Origin: Streptomyces sp. NBC_01267 | GTDB lineage: Bacteria > Actinomycetota > Actinomycetes > Streptomycetales > Streptomycetaceae | Assembly: GCF_036241575.1 (NCBI RefSeq) | Contig: NZ_CP108455.1 | Coordinates: 6,555,001 to 6,619,000 of the forward strand | Length of the DNA: 64,000 nt | Reading direction: 5' to 3' | Part shown: positions 33,400 through 41,254 of the stretch, piece by piece | Layout of the letters: every line of letters starts with the position of its first letter | How positions within the stretch are numbered: position 1 is the first letter of the stretch | Notes under the pieces: generated by a model | The model's database searches: none | Told to the model about the DNA's origin: nothing | The model's input: the letters and a program-made list of their open reading frames with translations, nothing else | Made by a program: the position numbers and the translations under genes

Positions 33400-34734
33400 T
33401 TACTTGTGGTCACGGAGGAAGGCCGGGATGTCGGCTCGGGTCGGGTAGTCGGGCAGCGGTGCGGGCTTGTCCTGGAGGAATGCGGTGATGACAGCTGCTG
33501 CGCGTTGGTCGTTGTCACCCAGGCCGTTCCACATGTGGTGGCCGACACCGGGCATGTACTGAGTGCGCTGGATGGCGGGGTTGTCCGCGAGGACGGTTGT
33601 CTCCCACTGGCGGACCTGCGAGGAGCATTCGGCGATCATCAGCATCGCGGGCGTCCGGGAGCGCCTCAACTGAGGGGCGATGGACGGGGAGTCCTTGACT
33701 GTCTGCTGGATGCGGAGGCTGGCAGCGGCACTGAAGGAGAAGTTCTCCGCAGTGTCCTCGACCGGGATGCGGTGCGCGTCCCGCGCGCAGTAGGCGGACG
33801 CGGTGTCGCTGCCGAGATCGGCAGCGGTGAAGGCATTGTCGCCCTCCGCCTGCCCTACCAGCCCGTTGTCCGGGCTGAGCAGTCCGAGCCGTATCAGGCC
33901 AAAGGCGACCGCGTACCGCGGGACGCGTGTGGAGCGCGGTCCGGTCATGGCCGGCGCGATGTCGCGGGCCGACGGCCGACCCTTCTGCCCGGCCATACGG
34001 GCGGTGGGGCCGTCCATCGGGCCCGGCTCGGCGATGACCGCCCGGTGCAGGTGGTCGGCGATGGCCGGGTCGGCCAACGCGCGGGTGAGCACGACCGCGC
34101 CCGAGGAGAAACCCAGTACGTCGGCGCGGCCCTTGCCGAGTGTGCTGACGAAGGCGCCGAGGTCCTGGACGGACCGGGTGATCGAGTACTGGTTCATGGG
34201 CAGCAGGTCGCTGCGTCCGCCACCGGCCTGTTCGTAGGCGTACACGTCGTAGCCCTGTCCCGCGAGCCGCTGCAGGAAGCGGTGGTCGAGCACCGAGATG
34301 CCGCGCACCGGGCCGCCGTTGAGGTAGACGAGCGGGGTGCGTTGCCGAGGGCTGTTGCCGGTGGGCGGGTAGTGGTAGACCGCGACCCGGCTGCCGGTGG
34401 ACAGGCGCACGTGCTCGGTGGTCACGAACGCCAGGGCGGGCGGGTGGTGGCGCGTTGTGGGGACGGTGGGGACGCACACCGACAGGGTCAGGGCCGCTGC
34501 GACGAGGACCGGCAGGAAGGGCACCAGCCGCCCCCGCCAGGAGCGGCGGCGGCCCCGCCACAGCGCCGCGATGACCGCGATGCCCACAGCCGCGGACCAT
34601 GCGGCTAACCCCGACCCCGCGCCGTCGGTGGCGACGATCAGCGCGAGGAAGACGGCGGCCAGCCCCACTACTGCGGCGGTGGCCGCCAGCAGGCGGCCGA
34701 CAAGGTGCAAGGGACGTATGACGGACGGTGGCAC
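33400..34734 (-). CDS. Membrane-anchored alpha/beta hydrolase
   Basis: A 444-aa protein with three N-terminal membrane helices followed by an extracytoplasmic alpha/beta-hydrolase domain. The oxyanion-side motif is LVYLNGGPVRG, the nucleophile elbow GFSSGAV and the catalytic His lies in PGVGHHMWN; the acid is likely within MLMIAECS. The proline-iminopeptidase-like layout suggests an esterase or peptidase. The GTG at 34734 has GGGGAG 6 nt upstream. It is divergent from a TetR gene, with a 22-bp palindrome 22 nt upstream of this start. Confidence 0.8.
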   Translation of the reverse strand: MPPSVIRPLHLVGRLLAATAAVVGLAAVFLALIVATDGAGSGLAAWSAAVGIAVIAALWRGRRRSWRGRLVPFLPVLVAAALTLSVCVPTVPTTRHHPPALAFVTTEHVRLSTGSRVAVYHYPPTGNSPRQRTPLVYLNGGPVRGISVLDHRFLQRLAGQGYDVYAYEQAGGGRSDLLPMNQYSITRSVQDLGAFVSTLGKGRADVLGFSSGAVVLTRALADPAIADHLHRAVIAEPGPMDGPTARMAGQKGRPSARDIAPAMTGPRSTRVPRYAVAFGLIRLGLLSPDNGLVGQAEGDNAFTAADLGSDTASAYCARDAHRIPVEDTAENFSFSAAASLRIQQTVKDSPSIAPQLRRSRTPAMLMIAECSSQVRQWETTVLADNPAIQRTQYMPGVGHHMWNGLGDNDQRAAAVITAFLQDKPAPLPDYPTRADIPAFLRDHK

Positions 34735-34756
34735 GGTGAGCTCCCCAGAGTTTTGG

Positions 34757-34778
34757 AACGCTGTTTTGAAACGATGTT
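34757..34778. promoter_or_regulatory. Candidate TetR operator (22-bp hyphenated palindrome)
   Basis: AAC-N3-GTTT-N2-AAAC-N3-GTT forms a symmetrical 22-bp site in the 68-nt gap between the divergent hydrolase and TetR genes. Its position would let one dimer control both promoters. Confidence 0.6.
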
Positions 34779-34802
34779 ATCAGCATGGGTAGACTGCTTT
34801 CC

Positions 34803-35420
34803 ATGGGAAGGCCGAGAACGAACGACGCCGACGTCAGAGAGCGGCTCATCGCATGCGCGACCGAGATGTTCGCCACCCGCCCGCAGGAGTCGGTCACAGT
34901 CCGCGCGCTGGCCACCGCCGCCGGAACGTCGACGGCGGCGGTGTACACGTTGTTCCAGGGGAAGGACGGAGTGATCCGCGAGGTGCGCGACCAGGCGGTC
35001 GCCGGCCTGTTCCAGGACCTGACGGCCGTTCCCGGCTCGGAGGCCGCCCTGGAGGATCTGTACGCGTTGGCCGTGGCGTATCGCCATTGGGGACGCGAAC
35101 ACCGCCACCTGTACGCGGTGTTGTTCGGTGGCGCTCAGTCCTTCGTACCGTCGACCCGGGTCGGCGACCGAGACCCGGTGCGACCGCTTGTCGCGGCGAT
35201 CGACCGTGCCGTGGCGGACCAGATCCTCGCGGGCGACACCACACTGATCGCCGTCTCGTTGTGGGTCGCCCTGCACGGGCTCGTGACCCTCGAACTGGCC
35301 GGCGGCCTCAACGGCGCCGCGGTCGAGGCGGCGTTCCGGTCAACGGTTGATGCCGTACTGCGGGGCTGGGCAACCCCCGCCGCCTTCCCCGGCCTTCGAC
35401 GCCCGGACCCGGAGGCGTAG
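34803..35420 (+). CDS. TetR-family regulator
   Basis: A 205-aa TetR regulator with the helix-turn-helix SVTVRALATAAGTSTAAVYT and FQGKDGVIREV. The ligand domain has the TetR_C_33-like HLYAVLFGGAQSF segment seen in many actinomycete members. The start at 34803 gives the usual MGRPRTND opening; an in-frame ATG at 34785 is possible, and neither has a good ribosome site. It probably represses the divergent membrane hydrolase. Its trailer contains the second copy of the 70-bp repeat and a terminator. Confidence 0.83.
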   Translation: MGRPRTNDADVRERLIACATEMFATRPQESVTVRALATAAGTSTAAVYTLFQGKDGVIREVRDQAVAGLFQDLTAVPGSEAALEDLYALAVAYRHWGREHRHLYAVLFGGAQSFVPSTRVGDRDPVRPLVAAIDRAVADQILAGDTTLIAVSLWVALHGLVTLELAGGLNGAAVEAAFRSTVDAVLRGWATPAAFPGLRRPDPEA

Positions 35421-35432
35421 AGCTTGCTCTGA

Positions 35433-35502
35433 TGCCAAGGCCGTAGGGGCTGTCGGAGGCGCGACGTCCCCGTCCGGGATGCGTCGAGCCCCCTGCCTCA
35501 CC
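35433..35502. repeat. 70-bp direct repeat, copy B (TetR trailer)
   Basis: Same orientation as 28541-28610, with 63 of 70 bases identical. Here the repeat runs into the left arm of an intact terminator hairpin, suggesting this is the original arrangement. Confidence 0.85.
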
Positions 35503-35518
35503 GAGAGACAGGGGGCTC
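35486..35518. terminator. Bidirectional terminator between TetR and DUF397 genes
   Basis: GAGCCCCCTG (35486-35495) and CAGGGGGCTC (35509-35518) form a perfect 10-bp stem with a 13-nt loop between two convergent genes. The strongest terminator hairpin in the window. Confidence 0.75.
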
Positions 35519-35532
35519 GTTGCGTCGCTGAA

Positions 35533-35736
35533 CTAGACGAGGCCGCCGGCCTTCACGCCGTCGACGAAGACACCCCACGTGCTGTCGGAGATCAGCAGGA
35601 CAGAGCCAGTAGGGATCTTGCTGTCGCGCACGGGAACAACGCCGTGTGAGGCGACCAGGTCGGCGGCGACCTCAACGCACTGGCCACCGTTGGAGCTGTA
35701 GGAGGACTTGAACCAGCGGAGCGAATCGGTTGTCAC
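35533..35736 (-). CDS. DUF397 protein (small partner of the XRE regulator)
   Basis: A 67-aa DUF397 protein with the family core WFKSSYSSNGGQCVEVA, VPVRDSK and the closing WGVFVDGVK. In Streptomyces, DUF397 proteins such as the WhiJ- and Scr1-associated ones are encoded next to a DUF5753-type XRE regulator and modulate it. The gene overlaps the upstream XRE gene by 4 bp (ATGA), so the two are made together. Confidence 0.92.
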   Translation of the reverse strand: MTTDSLRWFKSSYSSNGGQCVEVAADLVASHGVVPVRDSKIPTGSVLLISDSTWGVFVDGVKAGGLV

Positions 35737-36563
35737 AGGATGCCCTTTCTCACCTGACTGATCATGGCCACGGACTCTGTCTGGGAGAGCGCCTCAGCCT
35801 GTAGCTGATGGTAGGCCGTGAAAAGCGGCCGGACCAACCGCGTATCGCGCTCCAAACGGCCGGAGTGCGCGGACTCCGCGTAGGCCATGCAGGACCCGTC
35901 GGGGAGGGTGACGAGCGTAACCGGCGAATCAAAGGAACGGCGTTCGCCCAGTTCGTACGTGGCCACCTGCACAACGGTGTTGGGCATGTCCGCGATATCC
36001 AGGAGTCGCCCCAGCTGATCGGCCAAGACCCTTGGCCCGCCTACGCGTTGCCTGATGCAGCTCTCGTCGAGCAGGACATACATCTGCGGAGGCGGTGTCC
36101 GCCCGACCGACTGCTGCCGTCGGGCCAGCAGCTCAAGCCGTTCTTCTGCCTGCTGCTCCGTGATCGCACCGCGCCGCACGGCCCCCGTGGTGATGGCTGC
36201 GGCGTACTCCGGCGTCTGGAGCAGGCCCGGAATGATCCCCAGCTCGAACAGGCGGATCTCTGAGGCCTTGCCCTCGAACCCGACGAACTCCGGGAAGCCG
36301 TCGAGTATCGCCGAGTCGCGGACGGCTGCCCCCTGTCGGACGAGTGCTTCCCCGGTGCCGAGCGCCTTGTCCGCACTCGCAGTGAACTTGGCAGTTGGAT
36401 TTCGGGCCCCGGTTTCTACGCCCGAAATATGTGACGGGGAGTATCCCGTGCGGTCTGCCAAGTCGTCCTGGGTCCAGCCGCGCTCTTCTCGCAGCCTGCG
36501 GAGACGGTCCCCGAACGCAGCCCTCGGCCCCCCATCGGGGTCAAGCTCCTTACGGTTAGCCAC
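35733..36563 (-). CDS. XRE-family regulator with DUF5753 (Scr1/WhiJ type)
   Basis: A 276-aa regulator. The XRE helix-turn-helix (FGDRLRRLREERGWTQDDLA, TGYSPSHISGVETGARNP) occupies the first 65 residues and the rest is a DUF5753 ligand-like domain (FELGIIPGLLQTPEYAAAI, LLDESCIRQRVGG, GSCMAYAESAHSG). Paired with DUF397 in a way found dozens of times per Streptomyces genome; the pairs affect development and act like toxin-antitoxin-like switches in some reports. The GTG at 36563 has GGTGAA 2 nt upstream. Divergent from the NUDIX string. Confidence 0.9.
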   Translation of the reverse strand: MANRKELDPDGGPRAAFGDRLRRLREERGWTQDDLADRTGYSPSHISGVETGARNPTAKFTASADKALGTGEALVRQGAAVRDSAILDGFPEFVGFEGKASEIRLFELGIIPGLLQTPEYAAAITTGAVRRGAITEQQAEERLELLARRQQSVGRTPPPQMYVLLDESCIRQRVGGPRVLADQLGRLLDIADMPNTVVQVATYELGERRSFDSPVTLVTLPDGSCMAYAESAHSGRLERDTRLVRPLFTAYHQLQAEALSQTESVAMISQVRKGIL

Positions 36564-36580
36564 ACTTCACCGCTCTTTCA

Positions 36581-36601
36581 TTCAACTATGTGGAGGTTGA
36601 A
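36581..36601. promoter_or_regulatory. Inverted repeat TTCAAC-N9-GTTGAA in the XRE divergent region
   Basis: A perfect 6-bp inverted repeat 18 nt upstream of the XRE start and about 65 nt before the divergent 115-aa gene. A plausible operator for autoregulation by the XRE protein. Confidence 0.4.
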
Positions 36602-36666
36602 GGTCTCTTGAGAGTAGGCCACGCTGAACCCCTCGGTAGCGGAATGACTACAGAGGGGAGTGAATA

Positions 36667-37014
36667 TTGAGCGGGGAACGGATTCCCCCCACTGCCCAGC
36701 CCGCTTCCGGTGCTGCCCAGTTGGCAGCCCTGGTAGCGGCTGGCGGGTTCTGGCACCTGGCCCCGGACCGGGTGCCGCGCACCGGATACGTACCCCTGAC
36801 CAAGGACGTCCTCCGCGAGGGCGTCGCCGGGCTGGAAAGGCAGTTGAACCACATGGGCGAGCAACCCGAACCGGATCTCTCCGTACACAAGTGGCCGCCC
36901 TGCCGGTGCGGCAACCCGGTCTGTCCAGATGCCCCGAAGGCCGACGCCGGGGAGTCGTCCACGATGACCCGGGCTCGCGCACAGCTCCGGGAGAACAAGG
37001 AGACCCACGCATGA
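36667..37014 (+). CDS. Hypothetical protein, 115 aa
   Basis: The family was not recognised. The product begins MSGERIPPTAQPASG and carries a cysteine-rich patch, KWPPCRCGNPVCPDAP (C-x-C-x4-C), in its second half, perhaps a metal or structural knot. TTG at 36667 is the start: GGGGAG lies 6 nt upstream. Its stop overlaps the NUDIX start by 4 bp, and it is the first of four closely packed same-strand genes divergent from the XRE/DUF397 pair. Confidence 0.65.
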   Translation: MSGERIPPTAQPASGAAQLAALVAAGGFWHLAPDRVPRTGYVPLTKDVLREGVAGLERQLNHMGEQPEPDLSVHKWPPCRCGNPVCPDAPKADAGESSTMTRARAQLRENKETHA

Positions 37015-37793
37015 ACGACTTCGGCCCTGTTGACCGTGGGTACTGGACGAACAACGACCGGGAGAACGCCGAGGACGCCGCCACCGCGTTCGTCAACGCT
37101 CTCCGGCGGCTCCAGGTCGACTTCGACGACATCGGCATCGAAGAGCCCTGCGCGGCCTGCAACCACCCCCTGCACAAGATCTCTCTGGGCTCCATCTCGG
37201 TAGCGGAAGCAACCCGGTTCGCCTACCGCATCGACCGCCGACTCGACGAACTCACCGAGGGTGCTGAGCCGTCCACGGCCCCTGGGAACGAGGCACTCCC
37301 CATGCCCCACGCCGACATCGACTCCGTGAATCCGCCCCGCCGACACATCGGCGCCGTCACGGTCCTGCGCAACAGCGAAGGGGCCGTACTCCTGGTCAAG
37401 ACCACCTACCGCGAGGGCTGGCAACTGCCCGGGGGTGGATCCCATCAGGGGGAACGGATCGCCACCGCCGCATCACGCGAACTCGCCGAGGAGACCGGCC
37501 TCTACCGCCGCCTCACCCACTTCCTCGCCCTCGACCACGTCCCCGCACCGACCGAGGGCAAGAGGTCGGCCGAGGGGTTCACGATCGTCTGCGACGGGGG
37601 ACGCCTGACCCCCGAAGAGGAATCCGCGCTCGCCGTACCCGAAGACGCGGCCGACGAGATCGGCGCCCTCACGTGCGTACCGCTGGCCCAACTCGGCGAG
37701 TACACCCCGCCCTACCAGGAACGACGCATCCGCGCCGCCGTAACCGCCCTCGAAAGGGGCTTGCGGCTGCCGCTGCTGGTACTCGGCGAGTGA
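37011..37793 (+). CDS. NUDIX hydrolase with an extra N-terminal domain
   Basis: A 260-aa protein. The NUDIX box is complete: G-x5-E-x7-REL-x-EE-x-G, reading GGSHQGE then RELAEETGL at about residues 143-163. The domain hydrolyses a nucleoside diphosphate linked to a group X; substrate unknown. The first 100 residues are an unrecognised alpha-helical segment with a C-x2-C pair (EEPCAACNHPLH), similar in style to the cysteine motifs of its neighbours. Translationally coupled to the 115-aa gene (ATGA overlap) and followed after 4 nt by a 95-aa gene. Confidence 0.87.
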   Translation: MNDFGPVDRGYWTNNDRENAEDAATAFVNALRRLQVDFDDIGIEEPCAACNHPLHKISLGSISVAEATRFAYRIDRRLDELTEGAEPSTAPGNEALPMPHADIDSVNPPRRHIGAVTVLRNSEGAVLLVKTTYREGWQLPGGGSHQGERIATAASRELAEETGLYRRLTHFLALDHVPAPTEGKRSAEGFTIVCDGGRLTPEEESALAVPEDAADEIGALTCVPLAQLGEYTPPYQERRIRAAVTALERGLRLPLLVLGE

Positions 37794-37797
37794 CGCG

Positions 37798-38085
37798 ATG
37801 GTGCTGAATACGCCCTCGGGGGCGGAAGCTCGGGCGCGTGCGGAACAGACGTACCGCGAGTACCTCAACCACCTCACCCAGTGCGCCGACTGCCACCAGG
37901 CAGGGGTCAACTGCGCCCCGGGTGAAGCGCTTCGGGTGATCCACCGCGAAGCGAAGCGGGCCACGTGGCCGGACTGCCGGTGCCCGATCCACACGGGGAC
38001 GTCGGCAGCCCCGCGTGAAACCGCTGAAGCTCCCACGCGCGCAATGCTCCCCCCTGCGCGTGGGACCGGGCAGGCCGCGCCCTGA
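37798..38085 (+). CDS. Cysteine-containing hypothetical protein, 95 aa
   Basis: The family was not recognised. A helical N-terminus (AEARARAEQTYREYLNHL) leads into TQCADCHQAGVNCAPG and later DCRCPIH, giving five cysteines and a histidine that could bind zinc. The start is 4 nt after the NUDIX stop with GGCGAG upstream. Third gene of the string; the shared cysteine-rich character suggests the four proteins act together or bind the same ligand. Confidence 0.6.
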   Translation: MVLNTPSGAEARARAEQTYREYLNHLTQCADCHQAGVNCAPGEALRVIHREAKRATWPDCRCPIHTGTSAAPRETAEAPTRAMLPPARGTGQAAP

Positions 38086-38248
38086 CGGTCCGTGGCCTGC
38101 CCACCCGGACCCGCGCGCTCGCTCGTCACAACAGCCAGCGCACGGAAGGGCGGTGGGGGCGTGCGTTCGGCCGACCGCGCTCCCACCGTTTGCACCTGCG
38201 AGAGACTTGGGCGTCCCGAAACGCGTTCCGAGCAGAGGAATTAATTGC

Positions 38249-38455
38249 GTGTACGACGCCTACGGCACAGGGCCGGTGAAGCCCGCTCTCCGGTGCTTGA
38301 AGTGCGGTGACATCCACGTCGTCATGTCGCAGGCGCGGGACCCCATCGCCGATGGCCTGCGGTGGCGGTACACGTGTCTGGACTGCCGCATCGCGTGGTG
38401 GTGCGACGAGCACGGCGGGGAGATCGATGAGTATCTTCCTCGTGAATACCCGTGA
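38249..38455 (+). CDS. Zinc-ribbon hypothetical protein, 68 aa
   Basis: A small protein with two knuckles, LRCLKCGD and YTCLDCRIAWWCDEHG, which together look like a C4 or C3H zinc ribbon. The GTG at 38249 has AGAGG about 10 nt upstream; the frame stays open further upstream but without a better start. Last of the four small genes. Function unknown. Confidence 0.6.
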   Translation: MYDAYGTGPVKPALRCLKCGDIHVVMSQARDPIADGLRWRYTCLDCRIAWWCDEHGGEIDEYLPREYP

Positions 38456-38509
38456 AAGAGTCCGCCCGCCGGTAACCCGCCCATAACCCGCCCGTGGAGG
38501 CACACACTC

Positions 38510-39103
38510 ATGAGACCGACCCGCGCCGCGCTCGTCGTCGCTGTCACCGCCCTCACTCCTGCCCTGCTCTTCACCACCCCGGCATTCGCCGCCGCCCCGG
38601 CTGCCACGGCCGTTACCGCGACGGTCAGGTCCGACATGCCGGTGGACGAGATGACGGAAGCCGAACTGCGCGCCGCGATAGCCGACATCCTGGCGAAGAA
38701 CAGCGGCAGGGCGGTCGTCCGAGAAGCCGACAGGGCTCTCGGCGGGACCGTGGAGGACATGCGCGCGTTCCTCGAAACCGGTTACCAGAAGGCTCAGTTC
38801 GAGGATGACCAGGTTGCCATCGCCCGGATTCTCAACGGGGCGACGGAGAATGGCGACAAGGCGGTCATCAAGAGGTGCAACGAGGCTCTTGATGCCGGAA
38901 CTCCCGAAGCGGCGCGAGCCTTCCGGGAAACCGGGTACCGGCTCGCCCAGGCCGAGGACGACGCCGTCTACATCGTTCACATGCTCACGGACCCGAACAT
39001 CAGCGACGCTCTGCGCGCTGCCGTCAACAAGGTGCTCGACGACGGCTCCCCGGAGGCTCTGCGGTACTTCCGGCTGACCGGTCAGTACGAGGTGAACGGC
39101 TAA
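38510..39103 (+). CDS. Secreted ALF-repeat protein
   Basis: A 197-aa exported protein: signal peptide with cleavage near AFAAAP, then three short helical repeats of the ALF type, each containing a RAFLETGYQKAQ / RAFRETGYRLAQ / RYFRLTGQY motif preceded by an alanine-rich helix. ALF-repeat proteins of actinomycetes are secreted and their role is unknown; some precede polymorphic toxins. Here there is no toxin domain. GGAGG lies 9 nt upstream of the ATG. Confidence 0.8.
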   Translation: MRPTRAALVVAVTALTPALLFTTPAFAAAPAATAVTATVRSDMPVDEMTEAELRAAIADILAKNSGRAVVREADRALGGTVEDMRAFLETGYQKAQFEDDQVAIARILNGATENGDKAVIKRCNEALDAGTPEAARAFRETGYRLAQAEDDAVYIVHMLTDPNISDALRAAVNKVLDDGSPEALRYFRLTGQYEVNG

Positions 39104-39730
39104 GACGTGTCCGGCCGATCATGTTGCTGGTCAGGGTGCGAGCATGTCCAGGACGAGCGTGAGCGACGAGCCCGGCAGCATGGTCGGCCTGTGGGTCGAG
39201 CTGTGGGGAACCGATCACTGGATGCGTCCGGGGTCTGTCCGGCGGAAGGTTGCGAGCGCTCTGCCGTCAGACGGTGAAATCAGCCACCCTAACGGCGTAA
39301 TGCCATACAGATGCTGAAACAGTACATTAAGTCTTGTAACGAAGACGGTAAGTGACTGAGCTTGAGTTTGCCCATGTCCGAGCGCCCCACGCGGGTTTGC
39401 CCAGCAGCAGACTCTCGAAGAGGGGCCGACATGGCCGCTTCTGTTTCCCACCTCAAGGGCGTGACCAGCTGAGGGAATACGTAGCTGGTTGACGCCCGAC
39501 GTCATATCAGCCACGGCCCGGTGGACAGTCCGGTAGACGGCCGTCTTCCTCTGCCCGGTCGCGACCGGCTCCGGGGTCGCCGGTATCCCTCAACGTGCCT
39601 GCGTCCAGCGCGACTTCCTTCGCGCGGTTGGCGAGCCGGCACACCACCACCCCGGGCGCAACGGCGCCGAAAGGCATGGCGCACACGCCGCTGCCACCAC
39701 ACCACCCCACCTCACACCAGGAGTTGAACC
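39104..39730. other. 627-nt intergenic stretch, partly AT-rich, no supportable gene
   Basis: The centre (about 39290-39370) has a run with noticeably less G+C than the surroundings, containing ACAGTACATTAAGTCTTG, and could hold promoters. A minus-strand frame (39215-39514) was examined; one short piece resembles XRE-regulator N-termini, but nothing continuous. The stretch separates the ALF-repeat gene from the 504-aa gene. Confidence 0.4.
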
Positions 39731-41245
39731 ATGAGTGGATGCGGCTGCAGGCAGTCCCCGATCGTCATCGGCGGCTGTCAGCCCACTGAAGCGGCCTGTC
39801 GCCCCGTCGGCGTCCTCTGTCCCGGCTCCGAGCCGTGCCAGCGCTGCGAGACGACCCCGCTGCGCGATTCCGCACCGTACCGGGTCGCAGCGACCGCCGA
39901 CAGCACCGACCCGACGCCCTACTACACCATCGCCAACACCCATGCCGCACTGGACCCTGTCGTCGCTCAGACCATCCTGAACTGCGGTACGGGCACGTTC
40001 CCGGCTGACGACGGCACACACAACGGCCAGCACACCTGGCTCGCCGGCGTCGTGCACATCGACCCCGCGTCACTGCGTGGCAACCCCACCAGCCTCACGA
40101 TCAGTGCCTCGGTCCATGTCCACAACGACGGCCCGAACGCGGCCTGCCAGCTCTACGGTCGCTTCGCCCTGTGGAACGGCACGACCCCGATCCGCACCGA
40201 TCTCCTGGGCCCACCCGATCTGCCGGCGGGTGGTGACGACAACGGCGTCATCCCACCGACCACCGTGTCCCTCGCGGATGTCCTCGCGGGAAAGATCGTC
40301 GTCGAGCTCAACCTCGAAACAGGCAACGACGACACCTGCCGGGTCGGCCCCAAGCAGTGGACCGTCGACAGCCTCGTCCTCACCGTCCAGGCATCCGCCC
40401 CGGGCTGCGGCAGGCCGTTCCTCCGTACCACCTGTCGCAACTGCGACGGCGTGGTCACATGCACGACCGACACCCTCGACGGCGCAGCCCCCTACGCCCC
40501 GGTCCCGCCGGTCATCCCGGTCTCCACATGCCAGGACGGATGCTCCACCCCCCGGCCCCCGTGCATCTCCACCGACCTGGGCAACGCCATCACCCGGGGC
40601 AGCGACGGGTGTCTGTACGCGCCCGACACGCCCGCTCTGGACCCGTCCCCGTGCAACGCCGCGCGGAACACGGCCGGCGGGCTACTCGTACCGCGGGTCG
40701 ACCTGATGGGCATCGCACCGGGCGGCAACACCAGCCTCGAACGGTCGGTGGACATCGACATCGCCGAAATGCCCGGCTGCCCCGAAGAGTGGAGGATCGG
40801 CGCCCGCCTCACGCCGGTGAGCGGGTTCCTCAACGCCGAGCGGCAGCATGCCAACCTCCTGGCCAAGACCGGTACCGATGTGCCGATCCCCGAGTCCGAC
40901 ATCGTGCTCCCGGAAGCCGGGGTCTACCACATCGACAGTGATGTGCGGTACGCGCTCGGTACCGCCACCGGCGGCAGCGGCTACATCATCGGCTGGCTCA
41001 GGGACGAGACGACGGACACCCTCCTGACGAGCTTCACCCAGATCGCGGCGATCAACGCGGCAGGGCAGGAGGAGCAGGGCGGAACCACACACATCATGAC
41101 CGAGTACACCGTCACGTCGGGCCCCCGGACGGTCCGCCTGCACCTGATGTTCGTCCTCACCGGCGGCAGGGTCACCGACGCCGAGGCCGGCGGTACCGAC
41201 AGCAACGGGGCGACCCGGATGCGTTTCCTCAAAGTCAGGGATTGA
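39731..41245 (+). CDS. Cysteine-rich protein of phage-structural appearance, 504 aa
   Basis: The family was not identified. The first 45 residues hold eight cysteines (CGCRQSP, GGCQP, CRPVGVLCPG, CQRCE). Two beta-rich regions follow: one at about 55-220 (YYTIANTHAAL, LTISASVHVHNDG) and a C-terminal one at about 300-504 whose segments (EAGVYHIDSDVRYAL, GYIIGWLRD, RTVRLHLMFVLTGG) have the rhythm of C1q/TNF-like jelly-rolls found in phage tail and capsid decorations. There is no signal peptide and no other phage gene nearby. AGGAG lies 8 nt upstream of the ATG. Confidence 0.6.
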   Translation: MSGCGCRQSPIVIGGCQPTEAACRPVGVLCPGSEPCQRCETTPLRDSAPYRVAATADSTDPTPYYTIANTHAALDPVVAQTILNCGTGTFPADDGTHNGQHTWLAGVVHIDPASLRGNPTSLTISASVHVHNDGPNAACQLYGRFALWNGTTPIRTDLLGPPDLPAGGDDNGVIPPTTVSLADVLAGKIVVELNLETGNDDTCRVGPKQWTVDSLVLTVQASAPGCGRPFLRTTCRNCDGVVTCTTDTLDGAAPYAPVPPVIPVSTCQDGCSTPRPPCISTDLGNAITRGSDGCLYAPDTPALDPSPCNAARNTAGGLLVPRVDLMGIAPGGNTSLERSVDIDIAEMPGCPEEWRIGARLTPVSGFLNAERQHANLLAKTGTDVPIPESDIVLPEAGVYHIDSDVRYALGTATGGSGYIIGWLRDETTDTLLTSFTQIAAINAAGQEEQGGTTHIMTEYTVTSGPRTVRLHLMFVLTGGRVTDAEAGGTDSNGATRMRFLKVRD

Positions 41246-41254
41246 AGAAGCCCG

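Noticed and set aside
39215..39514. Minus-strand ORF in the gap after the ALF-repeat gene
   Set aside because: A short piece resembles XRE N-termini, but the rest shows no family and there is no ribosome site.
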